Made by a program: the position numbers and the translations under genes. Positions 46,904 through 55,850 of a stretch of 64,000 nucleotides of DNA are shown here, in pieces (the stretch's first letter is position 1; every line of letters starts with the position of its first letter). The notes under the pieces were generated by a model that had not been told where the DNA came from, did no database searches, and was given only the letters and a program-made list of their open reading frames with translations. Source of the DNA: Paenibacillus bovis (GTDB lineage: Bacteria; Bacillota; Bacilli; Paenibacillales; Paenibacillaceae); the NCBI RefSeq assembly GCF_001421015.2, contig NZ_CP013023.1, positions 3,093,501-3,157,500 of the forward strand, given 5' to 3'.

Positions 46904-48307
46904 ATGAGCAATCCTAAAGATAATACTTCATTATTCAGACGCAAACCTGTTGCAGCAAGAGATAGTCAATTGAAGCCCATACTCGGAGCTCTCGATCTGA
47001 CCACTCTCGGAATCGGTGCCATTATTGGTACAGGGATCTTCGTACTTACCGGGGTGGCAGCTGCCAACTATGCCGGACCAGGATTGGTGCTGTCTTTCCT
47101 GCTGGCAGGTATTGTGTGTGCGTTTGCAGCGCTTTGTTACTCGGAATTCGCTTCTTCCGTGCCTGCATCCGGTAGTGCATATACGTATAGCTATACAACA
47201 TTTGGTGAAATTATCGCCTGGATTCTCGGATGGGATTTGATTCTGGAATACGGATTTGCCAGTGCGGCTGTTGCCAGCGGATGGTCCGGATATTTCCAGA
47301 GCCTGCTGTCCGGAATCGGCATTCATTTGCCGCAGGCGTTAACCAGTGCCTTTAATCCGGCTAATGGAACCTATTTTGATGTTACAGCTTCGGTCATTAC
47401 GCTGATTATCGCTTTCCTGCTTACACGCGGGGTCAAAGAAGCGACACGCGCGAATGGAGTGATGGTCGCGATCAAACTGGTGGTCGTTCTGATCTTTATC
47501 GGTATCGGTGTATTCTATGTACAGCCGGACAACTGGACACCGTTCCTGCCATTTGGCTGGGGAGGAGTAGCTGCCGGTGCAGCAACTGTATTCTTTGCCT
47601 ATATCGGATTTGACGCAGTATCAACAGCTGCCGAAGAAGTAAAACGTCCGCAGCGTGACCTGCCGATCGGTATTATTACTTCGCTTGCTGTATGTACCGT
47701 ATTGTACATTATTGTTTCCCTGATCCTGACAGGTATCGTACCTTACAAAATGCTTGATGTCAGCGATCCGGTAGCCTTTGCTCTGGAATTTGTACATCTG
47801 AATGGTATGGCCTGGATCATCTCTCTGGGTGCAATTACAGGTATCACTACCGTACTGCTGGTTATGATGTATGGACAAAGCCGTCTGCTGTACGCGATGT
47901 CCCGTGACGGCTTGCTGTCACCGGTCTTCTCCAAAGTTAGCGGCAAAAGCCAGACACCTGCTGTAGGTACATGGATTGCCAGTATTATTATCGCTTTCTT
48001 CGCCGGTTTTATTCCGCTGGGCAGACTGGCAGAACTGACCAATATCGGTACACTGTTTGCTTTTGCTGTAGTAAGTATTGGTGTTATTGTACTGCGTCGT
48101 ACCCAGCCCGATCTGAAAAGAGGATTCCGTGTACCATTCGTACCACTGATCCCGATCCTGAGCGCTATAGGCTGTGTGTATCTGATGCTGCAACTGCAGG
48201 GTCTGACATGGATTGTATTTTTCGGATGGTTGTTGGTCGGCCTTGTTATTTACTTCCTGTATGGTAAAAACCGTAGTCTGTTAAGTCCTAACCGCCGCTC
48301 CAAATAA
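46904..48307 (+). CDS. APC-superfamily amino acid permease (YfnA/CAT-like)
   Basis: A 467-residue cytoplasmic membrane transporter with twelve predicted helices. The signature 'LDLTTLGIGAIIGTGIFVLTGVAA' (helix 1) and 'FFAYIGFDAVSTAAEEVKRPQRDLP' (helix 6 region) place it with the cationic/neutral amino acid transporters (CAT; YfnA). AGAAAGGA precedes the ATG. A perfect 14-base palindrome TTCAACGCGTTGAA (46804-46817) lies 87 bases upstream and may bind a regulator. The permease ends with a terminator at 48385. Confidence 0.9.
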   Translation: MSNPKDNTSLFRRKPVAARDSQLKPILGALDLTTLGIGAIIGTGIFVLTGVAAANYAGPGLVLSFLLAGIVCAFAALCYSEFASSVPASGSAYTYSYTTFGEIIAWILGWDLILEYGFASAAVASGWSGYFQSLLSGIGIHLPQALTSAFNPANGTYFDVTASVITLIIAFLLTRGVKEATRANGVMVAIKLVVVLIFIGIGVFYVQPDNWTPFLPFGWGGVAAGAATVFFAYIGFDAVSTAAEEVKRPQRDLPIGIITSLAVCTVLYIIVSLILTGIVPYKMLDVSDPVAFALEFVHLNGMAWIISLGAITGITTVLLVMMYGQSRLLYAMSRDGLLSPVFSKVSGKSQTPAVGTWIASIIIAFFAGFIPLGRLAELTNIGTLFAFAVVSIGVIVLRRTQPDLKRGFRVPFVPLIPILSAIGCVYLMLQLQGLTWIVFFGWLLVGLVIYFLYGKNRSLLSPNRRSK

Positions 48308-48326
48308 TCAAAATAATTAAAAAAGC

Positions 48327-48430
48327 CAATATTGCAGATGGTCTTTCTCCTTGGAGATGTATTATCTGCAATATGAGTAAATCAAGGAGCATCTTCGTGC
48401 CAGTTTTGCGGCGAAGATGCTCCTTTTATT
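48327..48430 (+). terminator. Two hairpins after the permease gene
   Basis: First, ATATTGCAGAT / ATCTGCAATAT (about 48329-48374), a long stem without a T tract; then AAGGAGCATCTTCG / CGAAGATGCTCCTT (48385-48425) with four T, which should be the actual terminator. Confidence 0.75.
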
Positions 48431-48634
48431 TTTTATTAAAAGCAGACAAGAAGGAAGAATATACAATACAGCCTGCTTTTATAGGTTTCTCTTAGTCATA
48501 TTGTTTTTGAGAATTGATGTAATACAATATCTTTGCAAATACGGAGAATAAGATCCGCCCATATTCTGATCATACACCAAAATATAGCTGACATTTCTAT
48601 TGTAGCTTTTATTGATATGCAATATATTGGTTTT

Positions 48635-49339
48635 ATGAATACAACCAAATTTCAAAAACTAAGCCGTCCGTCGTTACGTGATCAGGTCTACAGTACGATC
48701 AAGCAAGGGATTATTACATTAGAACTTGCTCCCGGACAAAAATTGAACGATATGGAACTGGCCAACCAGTTTGGCGTAAGCCGTACGCCGGTTCGGGAAG
48801 CGCTCAAGCGGCTGGAGGATGAAGGACTGGTAGAGTCGTTCCCCGGTTCAATCACGCGTATAGCCTTATTGCATGAAGAAACAGCTGCGCATGCCTTTGT
48901 AGTAGTTGCCGTGCTGCATGCGTTGGCAGCAAAGCTGTGTGTCAGCAAACTGACCGAGAGCGATTATGCCGAGCTGGAAGCAGCCAATCAAGAGCTGATC
49001 GAGGCACTGGAGCAGCAGGATGCAGAAAAGGCAATTACAGCTGATGACCGTTTTCACCAGTTGTTCCTGGATCGTGCCGCTAATCCGGAGCTGAATGCTG
49101 CACTGGATGGAATTATGCCCAAGATCCGAAGGCTGGAATATGCCAAGTTCAGCCAGGCCAGCCGCGAGCACTCTCCGGCAGATCATCTGAAGATCATAGC
49201 GTACTGCCGTGAGCATAACGAAGCCGAAGCTGCCCGCTGGATGGAACATAACTGGCTCAGTCTGGGCCAGTGGCTGGCTCATCGTCAAGATGACGTTTCT
49301 GCCACATCCAACTCTTCCAAAGCAGCAGAGGAATTATAA
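48635..49339 (+). CDS. GntR/FadR-family transcription regulator
   Basis: A 234-residue regulator: N-terminal winged helix-turn-helix ('LRDQVYSTIKQGIITLELAPGQKLNDMELANQFGVSRTPVREALKRLEDEGLV') and a C-terminal all-helical FCD ligand domain. The start at 48635 (Met-Asn-Thr-Thr) is chosen by analogy with the family N-terminus; the ribosome site is weak. Its stop overlaps the start of the EmrE-family gene, so it probably controls this exporter. Ligand not readable. Confidence 0.86.
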   Translation: MNTTKFQKLSRPSLRDQVYSTIKQGIITLELAPGQKLNDMELANQFGVSRTPVREALKRLEDEGLVESFPGSITRIALLHEETAAHAFVVVAVLHALAAKLCVSKLTESDYAELEAANQELIEALEQQDAEKAITADDRFHQLFLDRAANPELNAALDGIMPKIRRLEYAKFSQASREHSPADHLKIIAYCREHNEAEAARWMEHNWLSLGQWLAHRQDDVSATSNSSKAAEEL

Positions 49340-50280
49340 TGAAAACGGTATGGCTGGGTATTCTCGCAGCTTTCTTTTTTGCATCGAGCTTTGTGCTGAA
49401 TCGGTCGATGGAAGTAGGAGGAGGGCACTGGATATGGAGCAGTGCACTGCGCTATTTTTTTATGGTGCCACTGCTGGGTATACTGGTTCTGGCGCGTGGG
49501 AATTTATTGCCGGTCTGGCGGGAAATACGCCGTCAGCCTGGGCGATGGCTGGTATGGAGCACCGTAGGATTTGGCTTTTTCTATGCGCCGCTGTGTGCTT
49601 CGGCGATCTACTCGCCTGCCTGGCTGACAGCGGCAGGTTTTCAGACGACCATTCTGGCAGGGATGCTGCTGTCACCACTGTTCTTTTTTGTACGTCATAC
49701 ACCGGATGGGCCGGTTCGGGAAAGGGGGCGTATCCCGCGCAGTGTGCTGCTGATTGCACTTATGATGCTATTAGGTATCGGACTGATGCAGATTGGTCAG
49801 GCGCATAACAGTTCGATGGGAGCGAGCTGGCAGGGGATTGTGCTAATCCTGATCGGAGCTATCGCTTATCCGCTGGGTAACCGCAAAATGATGGAAGTAT
49901 GCGACGGCAGACTGGATGCATTTCAGCGCACGCTGGGAATGAGCATTGCCAGCCTGCCTTTCTGGATCCTGTTGTCTATAATTGGATGGTTACAGCATGG
50001 GCCACCTACAGGTGAGCAGACCGTGCAGACTTTTCTGGTCGCGCTATTCTCGGGAGTAATCGCTACCGTACTCTTTTTCGGAGCTACTGACCGGGTGCGT
50101 AACCATCCAGCCCGTCTCGCGGCAGTTGAAGCGACTCAATCGCTGGAGGTAGTTTTTACCCTGCTGGGCGAATGGATGCTGCTGGGGGTTATACTCACTT
50201 CAATAGGGATGTGGGTCGGAATGATTCTGGTCATTGGCGGCATGATCGTGAATGCCTGGCTGTCGGCACGTTCAAATTAA
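49339..50280 (+). CDS. DMT-superfamily efflux transporter (EmrE-family, PF13536 type)
   Basis: A 313-residue membrane protein with about ten hydrophobic helices in two EamA-like halves. The N-terminus 'WLGILAAFFFASSFVLNRSMEVGGGHWIWSSALRYFFM' and the 'DRVRNHPARLAAVEATQSLEVVFTLLGEW' segment are typical of the multidrug efflux EmrE-like family. The ATG overlaps the regulator's stop codon (GntR gene ends at 49339), so the two are translationally coupled and form a two-gene resistance or metabolite-export unit. Confidence 0.83.
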   Translation: MKTVWLGILAAFFFASSFVLNRSMEVGGGHWIWSSALRYFFMVPLLGILVLARGNLLPVWREIRRQPGRWLVWSTVGFGFFYAPLCASAIYSPAWLTAAGFQTTILAGMLLSPLFFFVRHTPDGPVRERGRIPRSVLLIALMMLLGIGLMQIGQAHNSSMGASWQGIVLILIGAIAYPLGNRKMMEVCDGRLDAFQRTLGMSIASLPFWILLSIIGWLQHGPPTGEQTVQTFLVALFSGVIATVLFFGATDRVRNHPARLAAVEATQSLEVVFTLLGEWMLLGVILTSIGMWVGMILVIGGMIVNAWLSARSN

Positions 50281-50381
50281 GCTTACATTTCCGCTCAAAT
50301 TCAAGTATAGTGATAGGCAGACAATTTGAGCCTGCCGGATTCTGTCTGCAGGCTGTATCCGTAATCACAAAGGAGTATATC

Positions 50382-51482
50382 ATGCGATTCAATGTGCAAT
50401 TTCTATCTTTCTTTGTTCTGCAGGTAGAGGGCAAAGAAGGCCAAACTTCCAAAAATTATAAACATTATCAGACACTCGATGAAGACGAATATGAATTGAG
50501 TGAACTCAAAAATTTCCTGCATGCCGAATTTACCCGTACAGCCAAGCGCAAAGTAGAGAAAAATCCGTCCAGTGAGCAGCCGCCGACCAAGATCGGAACT
50601 TTTCTCGTGGAGCCAGGGCATGAATTGACGAGCAATCCAAATTTCAATCTGTTTGCCCGCCTGCGTACGGTAGACACCAAAGAAGATTTCAAAAATGCCG
50701 GTGATGATCTGGTACGCAGCTATCTGGATACCAGCTCTGTACGCGGCGGTGCTCTGATCGTATCTCAGGTGAAGATGGATACCCATTTTGATGATCCATT
50801 TGTATTTGTGATGAAGTGCGATTTTGAAAAGCAGATTGCCCGTATTTCCGATGAGCGCAGCCTGATCAGCGAAGTGGAGATGGCGATCAGTGCCCGCAAT
50901 ATGAAATCAATCCAGTATCCGCATATGCCGGAGGAAGGCATGATCGAGGAGTGGGAACTTAAGGTACACCAGTCCTCACATGCCCGCTACTTTGAAGACT
51001 TCCTCAAATTCGTTACCTATGAGCAGTCCATTCCCGAGATTGTCAATGAACGTGTAATGGATTATGTGCAGACCTATGTAGAAGAAAAGTGGCCCGATGC
51101 GAGTAATGAAGATCGCCAGCGGGAAGAGCATGATTTGGAGCTGTGGGCAGCCAGTGACAAGCGGGATCTGCAGGAGAAATGGGAGCCGCAGCAGGTCATC
51201 GAAGCCGCTGAACGCATTGTCGAGATCAAGCCGGAGATCGAGATCCGCGTCAAACTCGGCGATACGAGTGTCAAAGGGCTTCTGGCCGATTTTGGCTTCC
51301 GTATGCATATTGCCAAGCTGGGCGATCACTATGCCATGGTGATCGAAGGAGAATCGTTTACTTTTGAGAAAGGATTCTCGCCTGTCGAGCTGCTGCAGCC
51401 GGATACATTCGAGAATCTGTCGAAGCATCTGATCGAGCGCGCCAATCAGCCGCAAGAAAGGGATGACGATATTCCTTATTGA
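50382..51482 (+). CDS. DUF3900-like protein of unknown function
   Basis: A 366-residue acidic soluble protein. It starts 'MRFNVQFLSFFVLQVEGKEGQ' and has the runs 'PTKIGTFLVEPGHELTSNPNFNLFARLRTVDT', 'YLDTSSVRGGALIVSQ', 'MKSIQYPHMPEEGMIEEWELKVHQSSHARYFEDFLKFV', which I match by memory to the DUF3900 family of Bacillota. The Cys count is low and no membrane segment or enzyme motif is seen. AAAGGAG precedes ATG 50382. A long upstream in-frame extension (to 50172) overlaps the exporter gene and has no site. Followed by a terminator. Confidence 0.72.
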   Translation: MRFNVQFLSFFVLQVEGKEGQTSKNYKHYQTLDEDEYELSELKNFLHAEFTRTAKRKVEKNPSSEQPPTKIGTFLVEPGHELTSNPNFNLFARLRTVDTKEDFKNAGDDLVRSYLDTSSVRGGALIVSQVKMDTHFDDPFVFVMKCDFEKQIARISDERSLISEVEMAISARNMKSIQYPHMPEEGMIEEWELKVHQSSHARYFEDFLKFVTYEQSIPEIVNERVMDYVQTYVEEKWPDASNEDRQREEHDLELWAASDKRDLQEKWEPQQVIEAAERIVEIKPEIEIRVKLGDTSVKGLLADFGFRMHIAKLGDHYAMVIEGESFTFEKGFSPVELLQPDTFENLSKHLIERANQPQERDDDIPY

Positions 51483-51528
51483 GGCTGATTTTGCCTGATA
51501 TTGAGGGATATGGAATAATCTATATAGC

Positions 51529-51566
51529 AAACGCCGCCTTTCCGTATGGAAAAGCGGCGTTTTTTG
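51529..51566. terminator. Bidirectional terminator between DUF3900-like gene and ldh
   Basis: Arms AAACGCCGC(CTTTT) / (AAAAG)GCGGCGTTT, A run left and six T right. Confidence 0.9.
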
Positions 51567-51656
51567 TCAATTTGCGCACAGCGCTGTATAATGACGAAGG
51601 GATATAATCGTTTGGAGCAAGCGCTGTAAGCCCTTGCGTAAAATTTGAAATATAGG

Positions 51657-52586
51657 CTAAATATTTAATTGGGAAATTTGGTCTTTGAGTTTGGCTGCCG
51701 AAGCACGCAGCAATGCTTCTTCTTTTTCATTAAGAGGAATCTGCAGTTTCTCGCGGATACCTTCTCTGCCGACAATCGAAGGTACGCCGAGATAGACATC
51801 GGAGATACCGTGATAGTCATCCAGCAGGGAAGACACATTCAGTACAGCATGCTCGTTTTGTAAAATCGCAGCTACGATCCGGTCCAGTGCCAGAGCAATC
51901 GCGTAGGAAGTAGATCCCTTGGCATTGATGATCTCGTAAGCGGCATTTTTGGTGCTGTTGAAAATATCATCCTGCTCGGCTTCGTCAAAGGCAAGTGCTG
52001 AACCTGCCACATTGGCTAGACTCCATACAGGCAGCTCGGAATCGCCATGCTCACCGATAATGTGGGCATGAATACTGCGCGGATCGATTTCTTTGTGTTT
52101 GCCGATTAGATAACGGAAGCGGGCGCTGTCGAGCAGTGTACCGGAACCGATAACCCGATTGGCCGGCCAGCCGCTTTTTTTCCAGGATACATAGCTGAGA
52201 ATATCGACCGGATTGGTAGCAATCAGCAGAATCCCGTGGTCATTGTACTTGGTAATGTTTTTGATAATGTCGTCAAAAATGGCGGCATTTCGGTTCAGTA
52301 GATCGATTCGCGTCTCACCTGGACGCTGATTGGATCCAGCCGCGATGATAATAATATCTGCATCTTTGCAATCAGAATAGTCACCAGCCCATAATTTGAC
52401 ACCGCCTACAAATGGAAGCCCATGATTCATATCAAGTGCTTCGCCCAGTGCTTTGTCCTTATTGGCGTCGATAAATACCAGCTCGGACATCCGGTTGCGG
52501 AGAAGTAGGGTGTAAGCGGTTGTGGAACCAACCGCTCCTGTGCCGATAACGACTACACGGTGAGGTTTGGATACGGATTCAGACAT
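51657..52586 (-). CDS. ldh: L-lactate dehydrogenase
   Basis: A 309-residue NAD-dependent lactate dehydrogenase (pyruvate to L-lactate). 'VVVIGTGAVGSTTAYTLL' binds NAD; 'GSNQRPGETRIDLLNRN' is the active-site loop with the catalytic arginine; 'NPVDILSYV' and 'GSGTLLDSARFRYLI' carry the substrate arginine; the catalytic histidine is in 'IGEHGDSELP'. ATG 52586 has AAGGAG upstream. Its promoter is at 52628-52656. It serves NAD recycling when oxygen is low. Confidence 0.94.
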   Translation of the reverse strand: MSESVSKPHRVVVIGTGAVGSTTAYTLLLRNRMSELVFIDANKDKALGEALDMNHGLPFVGGVKLWAGDYSDCKDADIIIIAAGSNQRPGETRIDLLNRNAAIFDDIIKNITKYNDHGILLIATNPVDILSYVSWKKSGWPANRVIGSGTLLDSARFRYLIGKHKEIDPRSIHAHIIGEHGDSELPVWSLANVAGSALAFDEAEQDDIFNSTKNAAYEIINAKGSTSYAIALALDRIVAAILQNEHAVLNVSSLLDDYHGISDVYLGVPSIVGREGIREKLQIPLNEKEEALLRASAAKLKDQISQLNI

Positions 52587-52627
52587 TAATTATCATCTCC
52601 TTATATTTGTATTACAGATTCGCTACT

Positions 52628-52656
52628 ATTGTAGCCGAAAGCGTCCACAAAGTAAA
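52628..52656 (-). promoter_or_regulatory. Promoter of ldh
   Basis: Lower strand TTTACT, 17-base spacer, TACAAT, 42 bases before the ATG. No Rex-type TTGTGAA-N4-TTCACAA operator was seen in this region. Confidence 0.6.
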
Positions 52657-52835
52657 AAGGTCTTCTATTACTTATAACCGTAATCGTATATGTTTAGTAT
52701 CGAAAACTCCATAAAACTGTAATCGCTTGTAACTTTTCTGTAAACTACCTTTTTTAAAATTAGTTTACTCTTATATAGGTCGTGAAAAATTGAAACGCTT
52801 TAGCATCAGGTAAGTGTGTGGAAGGAGAATAATAG

Positions 52836-54140
52836 ATGAAGTGGAGCATGAGCAAATCGCTTCTTATATGGATATCCCTGGTTTTCCTTCTGTCGGCCTG
52901 TTCATCAGCAGGCAACGACAACGCTCTTATGAGTGAGGCTGTACGTGAGCAGCTTCAGAATTCCAAAGAAGATCAGGGTCAGACCATTACCCTCAAACAA
53001 ACAACAGATTCAACCATAAATCAGCGTGCAGGCGGAAGACCTGATACGTCGGAATACAAAATTCAGACCAGACTGACCGATTTCCAGCTGCTGAGTGCCA
53101 GTGCAGGTGTAGCCTGGGGACTCACTCGTAATGAGCTGCGTATCTATGTTACCCAGAGCAACGGCAAAACCTGGGACAATGTATCTCCTGCCAAAACGGT
53201 ATCCTTTTCGGAACCGCCGGTATATGGCAGCAGTATTTTCTTTTTAAATCAGAAAAATGGCTGGGTGGCCCGCAATGCCAACGGGGTCGGTCAGACATTG
53301 ATTTTGCATACGGTAGATGGTGGACAGAACTGGAATGTAGCTACTTTTAATGATAATGGCACTGTGCTGGGCATGTACTTTATTAATGAAAAAACCGGTT
53401 GGGTGATGACATCTACCGATGAATCGAATCACCAGAAGGGCAAGGCGGTTTACCGTACAGAAGATGGTGGAGACAGCTGGACCCGGCTGATGCAAAATGC
53501 TGCCTATGTCAAGTCGGCAGAGCAGACAACCAATGAGCTGCCACAGAGCGGTACACTGATCGGAATGTCGTTCCGGGATAATAAGCATGGATTTATTACG
53601 TTGGAGCAGGATGGCCGGCCCAGTCTCTATACCACTGCAGATAGCGGCAAAACCTGGACAGCCAGCGCCAGCTTCCTCAGCAAGGAAGTAGAGAGTTGTG
53701 ATCGGATCACAACCGGCAAACCGCAATTTTACGGAACAAGCAAGACGAGTGGATGGATGAATATCGGCTGCGTCAAAGGCACACAGACCAGCTATTCGGG
53801 CTATTTTACCGAAGACGGCGGTAAAACGTGGACACATGTGGCTTATGCACTCAAGCCGCAGACAGGAATAAACCAGACCATGGGGCCGACTTTCCTCAAC
53901 CGCAAGCAGGGATGGTCACTGATTGACGGTATTATATATACGACTCAGGATCAAGGTCATACATGGAAAGCACTCCCGGCAAATAATACTCTACAAAATA
54001 CGATAGCCAATTATCCGGAAATGGCCAAACTGCAATTTTTCTCCAAGGATGTAGGCTGGTTACTGGTTGCCAAAAACGAAGAACGTCGTTCCCTGCTTAT
54101 GCAGACAACAGATGGCGGTAAAAGCTGGCATGTACTTTAA
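52836..54140 (+). CDS. Lipoprotein with BNR/YCF48-like beta-propeller repeats
   Basis: A 434-residue lipoprotein. Signal peptide and lipobox 'LLSAC' (Cys about residue 22), then a Ser/Thr/Gln-rich spacer (about 25-70), followed by repeated 'DGG.(N/T/S)W' Asp-box motifs ('TVDGGQNWN', 'TEDGGDSWT', 'TTADSGKTWT', 'TEDGGKTWT', 'TTQDQGHTWK', 'TTDGGKSWH'), as in YCF48 or Vps10-type propellers. It is held on the outer face of the membrane; the role is unknown, possibly a surface scaffold or sugar-binding sensor. The rightward 3' region leads to the FNR-type promoter. Confidence 0.78.
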   Translation: MKWSMSKSLLIWISLVFLLSACSSAGNDNALMSEAVREQLQNSKEDQGQTITLKQTTDSTINQRAGGRPDTSEYKIQTRLTDFQLLSASAGVAWGLTRNELRIYVTQSNGKTWDNVSPAKTVSFSEPPVYGSSIFFLNQKNGWVARNANGVGQTLILHTVDGGQNWNVATFNDNGTVLGMYFINEKTGWVMTSTDESNHQKGKAVYRTEDGGDSWTRLMQNAAYVKSAEQTTNELPQSGTLIGMSFRDNKHGFITLEQDGRPSLYTTADSGKTWTASASFLSKEVESCDRITTGKPQFYGTSKTSGWMNIGCVKGTQTSYSGYFTEDGGKTWTHVAYALKPQTGINQTMGPTFLNRKQGWSLIDGIIYTTQDQGHTWKALPANNTLQNTIANYPEMAKLQFFSKDVGWLLVAKNEERRSLLMQTTDGGKSWHVL

Positions 54141-54256
54141 TTGGTATCATTTTATTTGAATATACGGAGCTGCCGATCAGCATGCAAATGTCTGATTCGG
54201 TCGCTCTTTTTAATAAATTCAAAAAAATAAAAAATAATTTAAAATTTCAGATCATT

Positions 54257-54272
54257 TGTGAAAAAAATCACA
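54257..54272 (+). promoter_or_regulatory. FNR/CRP-family operator TGTGA-N6-TCACA
   Basis: TGTGAAAAAAATCACA is a perfect symmetric match to the anaerobic Fnr consensus of Gram-positives. Its centre is 41.5 bases before the expected transcription start, the standard class II activator position. Confidence 0.8.
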
Positions 54273-54293
54273 TAATATGTGAAAAGTATCGGT

Positions 54294-54299
54294 TATGAT
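54294..54299 (+). promoter_or_regulatory. -10 box of the FNR-controlled promoter
   Basis: TATGAT, 21 bases after the end of the FNR box; the transcript would begin near 54306, placing the box centre at -41.5. Confidence 0.7.
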
Positions 54300-54331
54300 T
54301 GGGGTGTAGAAAAAACAAGGAGATGATTGAG

Positions 54332-54508
54332 ATGAAAGCCAACGTCCAAGAAAACTTTACCCACTATTACATGACCCTTTGTTACAACTGTGAAGAAGCC
54401 GCCAAATGCCAGGATGAAGAAACCTGTCTCGCATGCTGGGCAGATCAAGGATTGTTCGATGGAGAGAAAGATGATACACAGGAAATGCTGCAAGCCTACT
54501 ATGCTTAA
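54332..54508 (+). CDS. Small Cys-rich protein, 58 residues, FNR-regulated
   Basis: Product is 58 residues, cytosolic, acidic, with five cysteines at 17, 20, 26, 32 and 35 in the pattern C-x2-C-x5-C-x5-C-x2-C ('CYNC' ... 'CLAC'). Two CxxC pairs could bind zinc or an iron-sulfur cluster. AAGGAG lies nine bases before ATG 54332; an ATG at 54323 is in frame but too close to it. The gene stands alone behind an FNR-type promoter and before a terminator 84 bases later. I do not recognise the family; a role in low-oxygen redox or metal handling is inference. Confidence 0.75.
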   Translation: MKANVQENFTHYYMTLCYNCEEAAKCQDEETCLACWADQGLFDGEKDDTQEMLQAYYA

Positions 54509-54591
54509 TCCTCTGACTGGCGTGCTCCAGATCAGGCGTCAATCAGGGAATCCTTCTTTTGCCAAAGGAAATCTGCATCACGGCATCTCAT

Positions 54592-54634
54592 AAACCTCCA
54601 CACTTCCAGGATCAATGAAGTGTGGAGGTTTTTT
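54592..54634 (+). terminator. Intrinsic terminator of the Cys-rich gene
   Basis: Arms AAACCTCCACACTT / AAGTGTGGAGGTTT with a 12-base loop and six T. Confidence 0.92.
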
Positions 54635-54856
54635 GCTTTGAACAGGTGCAGTCAGACCGTGTACAATATATCAGGTAAAGCGTAGATACATATAGAGAAG
54701 GACGCCAAATGTTTCGGGAGGCATTCAATCGTTGAATAGTGCAATAGAGGACTATGTATTATCGCTCTACGAATCACAGTACAGGTTATCTGTTGCGGAT
54801 CGTTATTCAATCATCACTATCCAGCAATCAATATTTAAATAATGGAGGAATATATA

Positions 54857-55603
54857 ATGAAATATACATCCAGCACGGTTATTGTTACCGGAGCAGCCCA
54901 GGGAATTGGCAGGGCTGTGGCCGAAGGATATGCAGCGGAAGGAGCTACTGTCTTCCTCAGCGATGTCAAGGAAGCCGAAGGAGCAGCTGCAGCCGCTTCA
55001 ATTCGCGAGCAGGGAGGACAGGCGCATTTCCTGCCCTGTGACGTGCAAAGCGAAGAAGACGTTCAGGCTCTGATTCAGGAAGTAGTAAAGACTACCGGAA
55101 AAATAGACGTACTGATTAACAATGCCGGCATCAGCCGCTGGAAGTCTCCTTATGAACTGACGCTGGACGAATGGGACGAAGTCATGAATACGAATGTGAG
55201 AGCATGTTTTTTGATATCAAGAGAAGCAGCCAAAGTCATGCGTGATCATGACGGAGGAGCTATTGTGAATATTTCCTCTACAAGGGCGCATATGTCGGAA
55301 CCTAATTCCGAGGCCTATGCCGCTTCCAAAGGCGGAATCACAGCACTGACTCATGCGCTGGCAGTATCACTGGGGCCGGACCATATCCGGGTCAACGCGA
55401 TTAGTCCTGGTTGGATCGAGAATGGCGATTATGCAGCGCTCAAGCCAGAAGACCATGAACAACATCCTGCTCAACGGGTCGGCAAGCCCGATGATATCGC
55501 CAGAGCATGTATGTTCCTGACAGCCAGTGATAACTCCTTTATTACCGGTGCCGAGCTGGTGATCGATGGAGGGATGACACGGAAAATGATTTATATCGAG
55601 TAG
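54857..55603 (+). CDS. SDR-family oxidoreductase
   Basis: A 248-residue classical short-chain dehydrogenase with 'VTGAAQGIGRAVAEGYA' (NAD(P) loop), 'INNAGISRW', the catalytic Ser in 'NISSTRA', YxxxK in 'AYAASKGG', and the closing 'DGGMTRK'. Glucose dehydrogenase/FabG-like; substrate not clear. ATG 54857 has TGGAGG upstream. It precedes a convergent SsuD-like gene. Confidence 0.86.
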   Translation: MKYTSSTVIVTGAAQGIGRAVAEGYAAEGATVFLSDVKEAEGAAAAASIREQGGQAHFLPCDVQSEEDVQALIQEVVKTTGKIDVLINNAGISRWKSPYELTLDEWDEVMNTNVRACFLISREAAKVMRDHDGGAIVNISSTRAHMSEPNSEAYAASKGGITALTHALAVSLGPDHIRVNAISPGWIENGDYAALKPEDHEQHPAQRVGKPDDIARACMFLTASDNSFITGAELVIDGGMTRKMIYIE

Positions 55604-55757
55604 TTGGTCTATAGGTGACAACCTTATATAGGGCTGTTCGGTATGGTATCTATTTCAATAATTAGAAAACCCTTTCTCTTTTTGCAAGCGAAGCGGATAC
55701 TGAAGAGGATACTATAGAAGAGAACTTACAGAAGCAAAAGTTCTTCTATCAAAAAGC

Positions 55758-55805
55758 AACCCGCAGTATATGATCTCTTATATGGAGATCCATATGCTGC
55801 GGGTT
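55758..55805. terminator. Hairpin between SDR gene and SsuD-like gene
   Basis: Arms AACCCGCAG(TATATG) / (CATATG)CTGCGGGTT around a 17-base loop between convergent genes. T tracts are modest on both strands. Confidence 0.6.
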
Positions 55806-55850
55806 ATTTTAATTATGGGTAGCTACAATTTTAATTATAATTCATACGTA

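Noticed and set aside
52587..52700. Rex operator in front of ldh
   Set aside because: No TTGTGAA-N4-TTCACAA match; the TGTGAA-like box at 54257 is 1.6 kb away and belongs to another gene.
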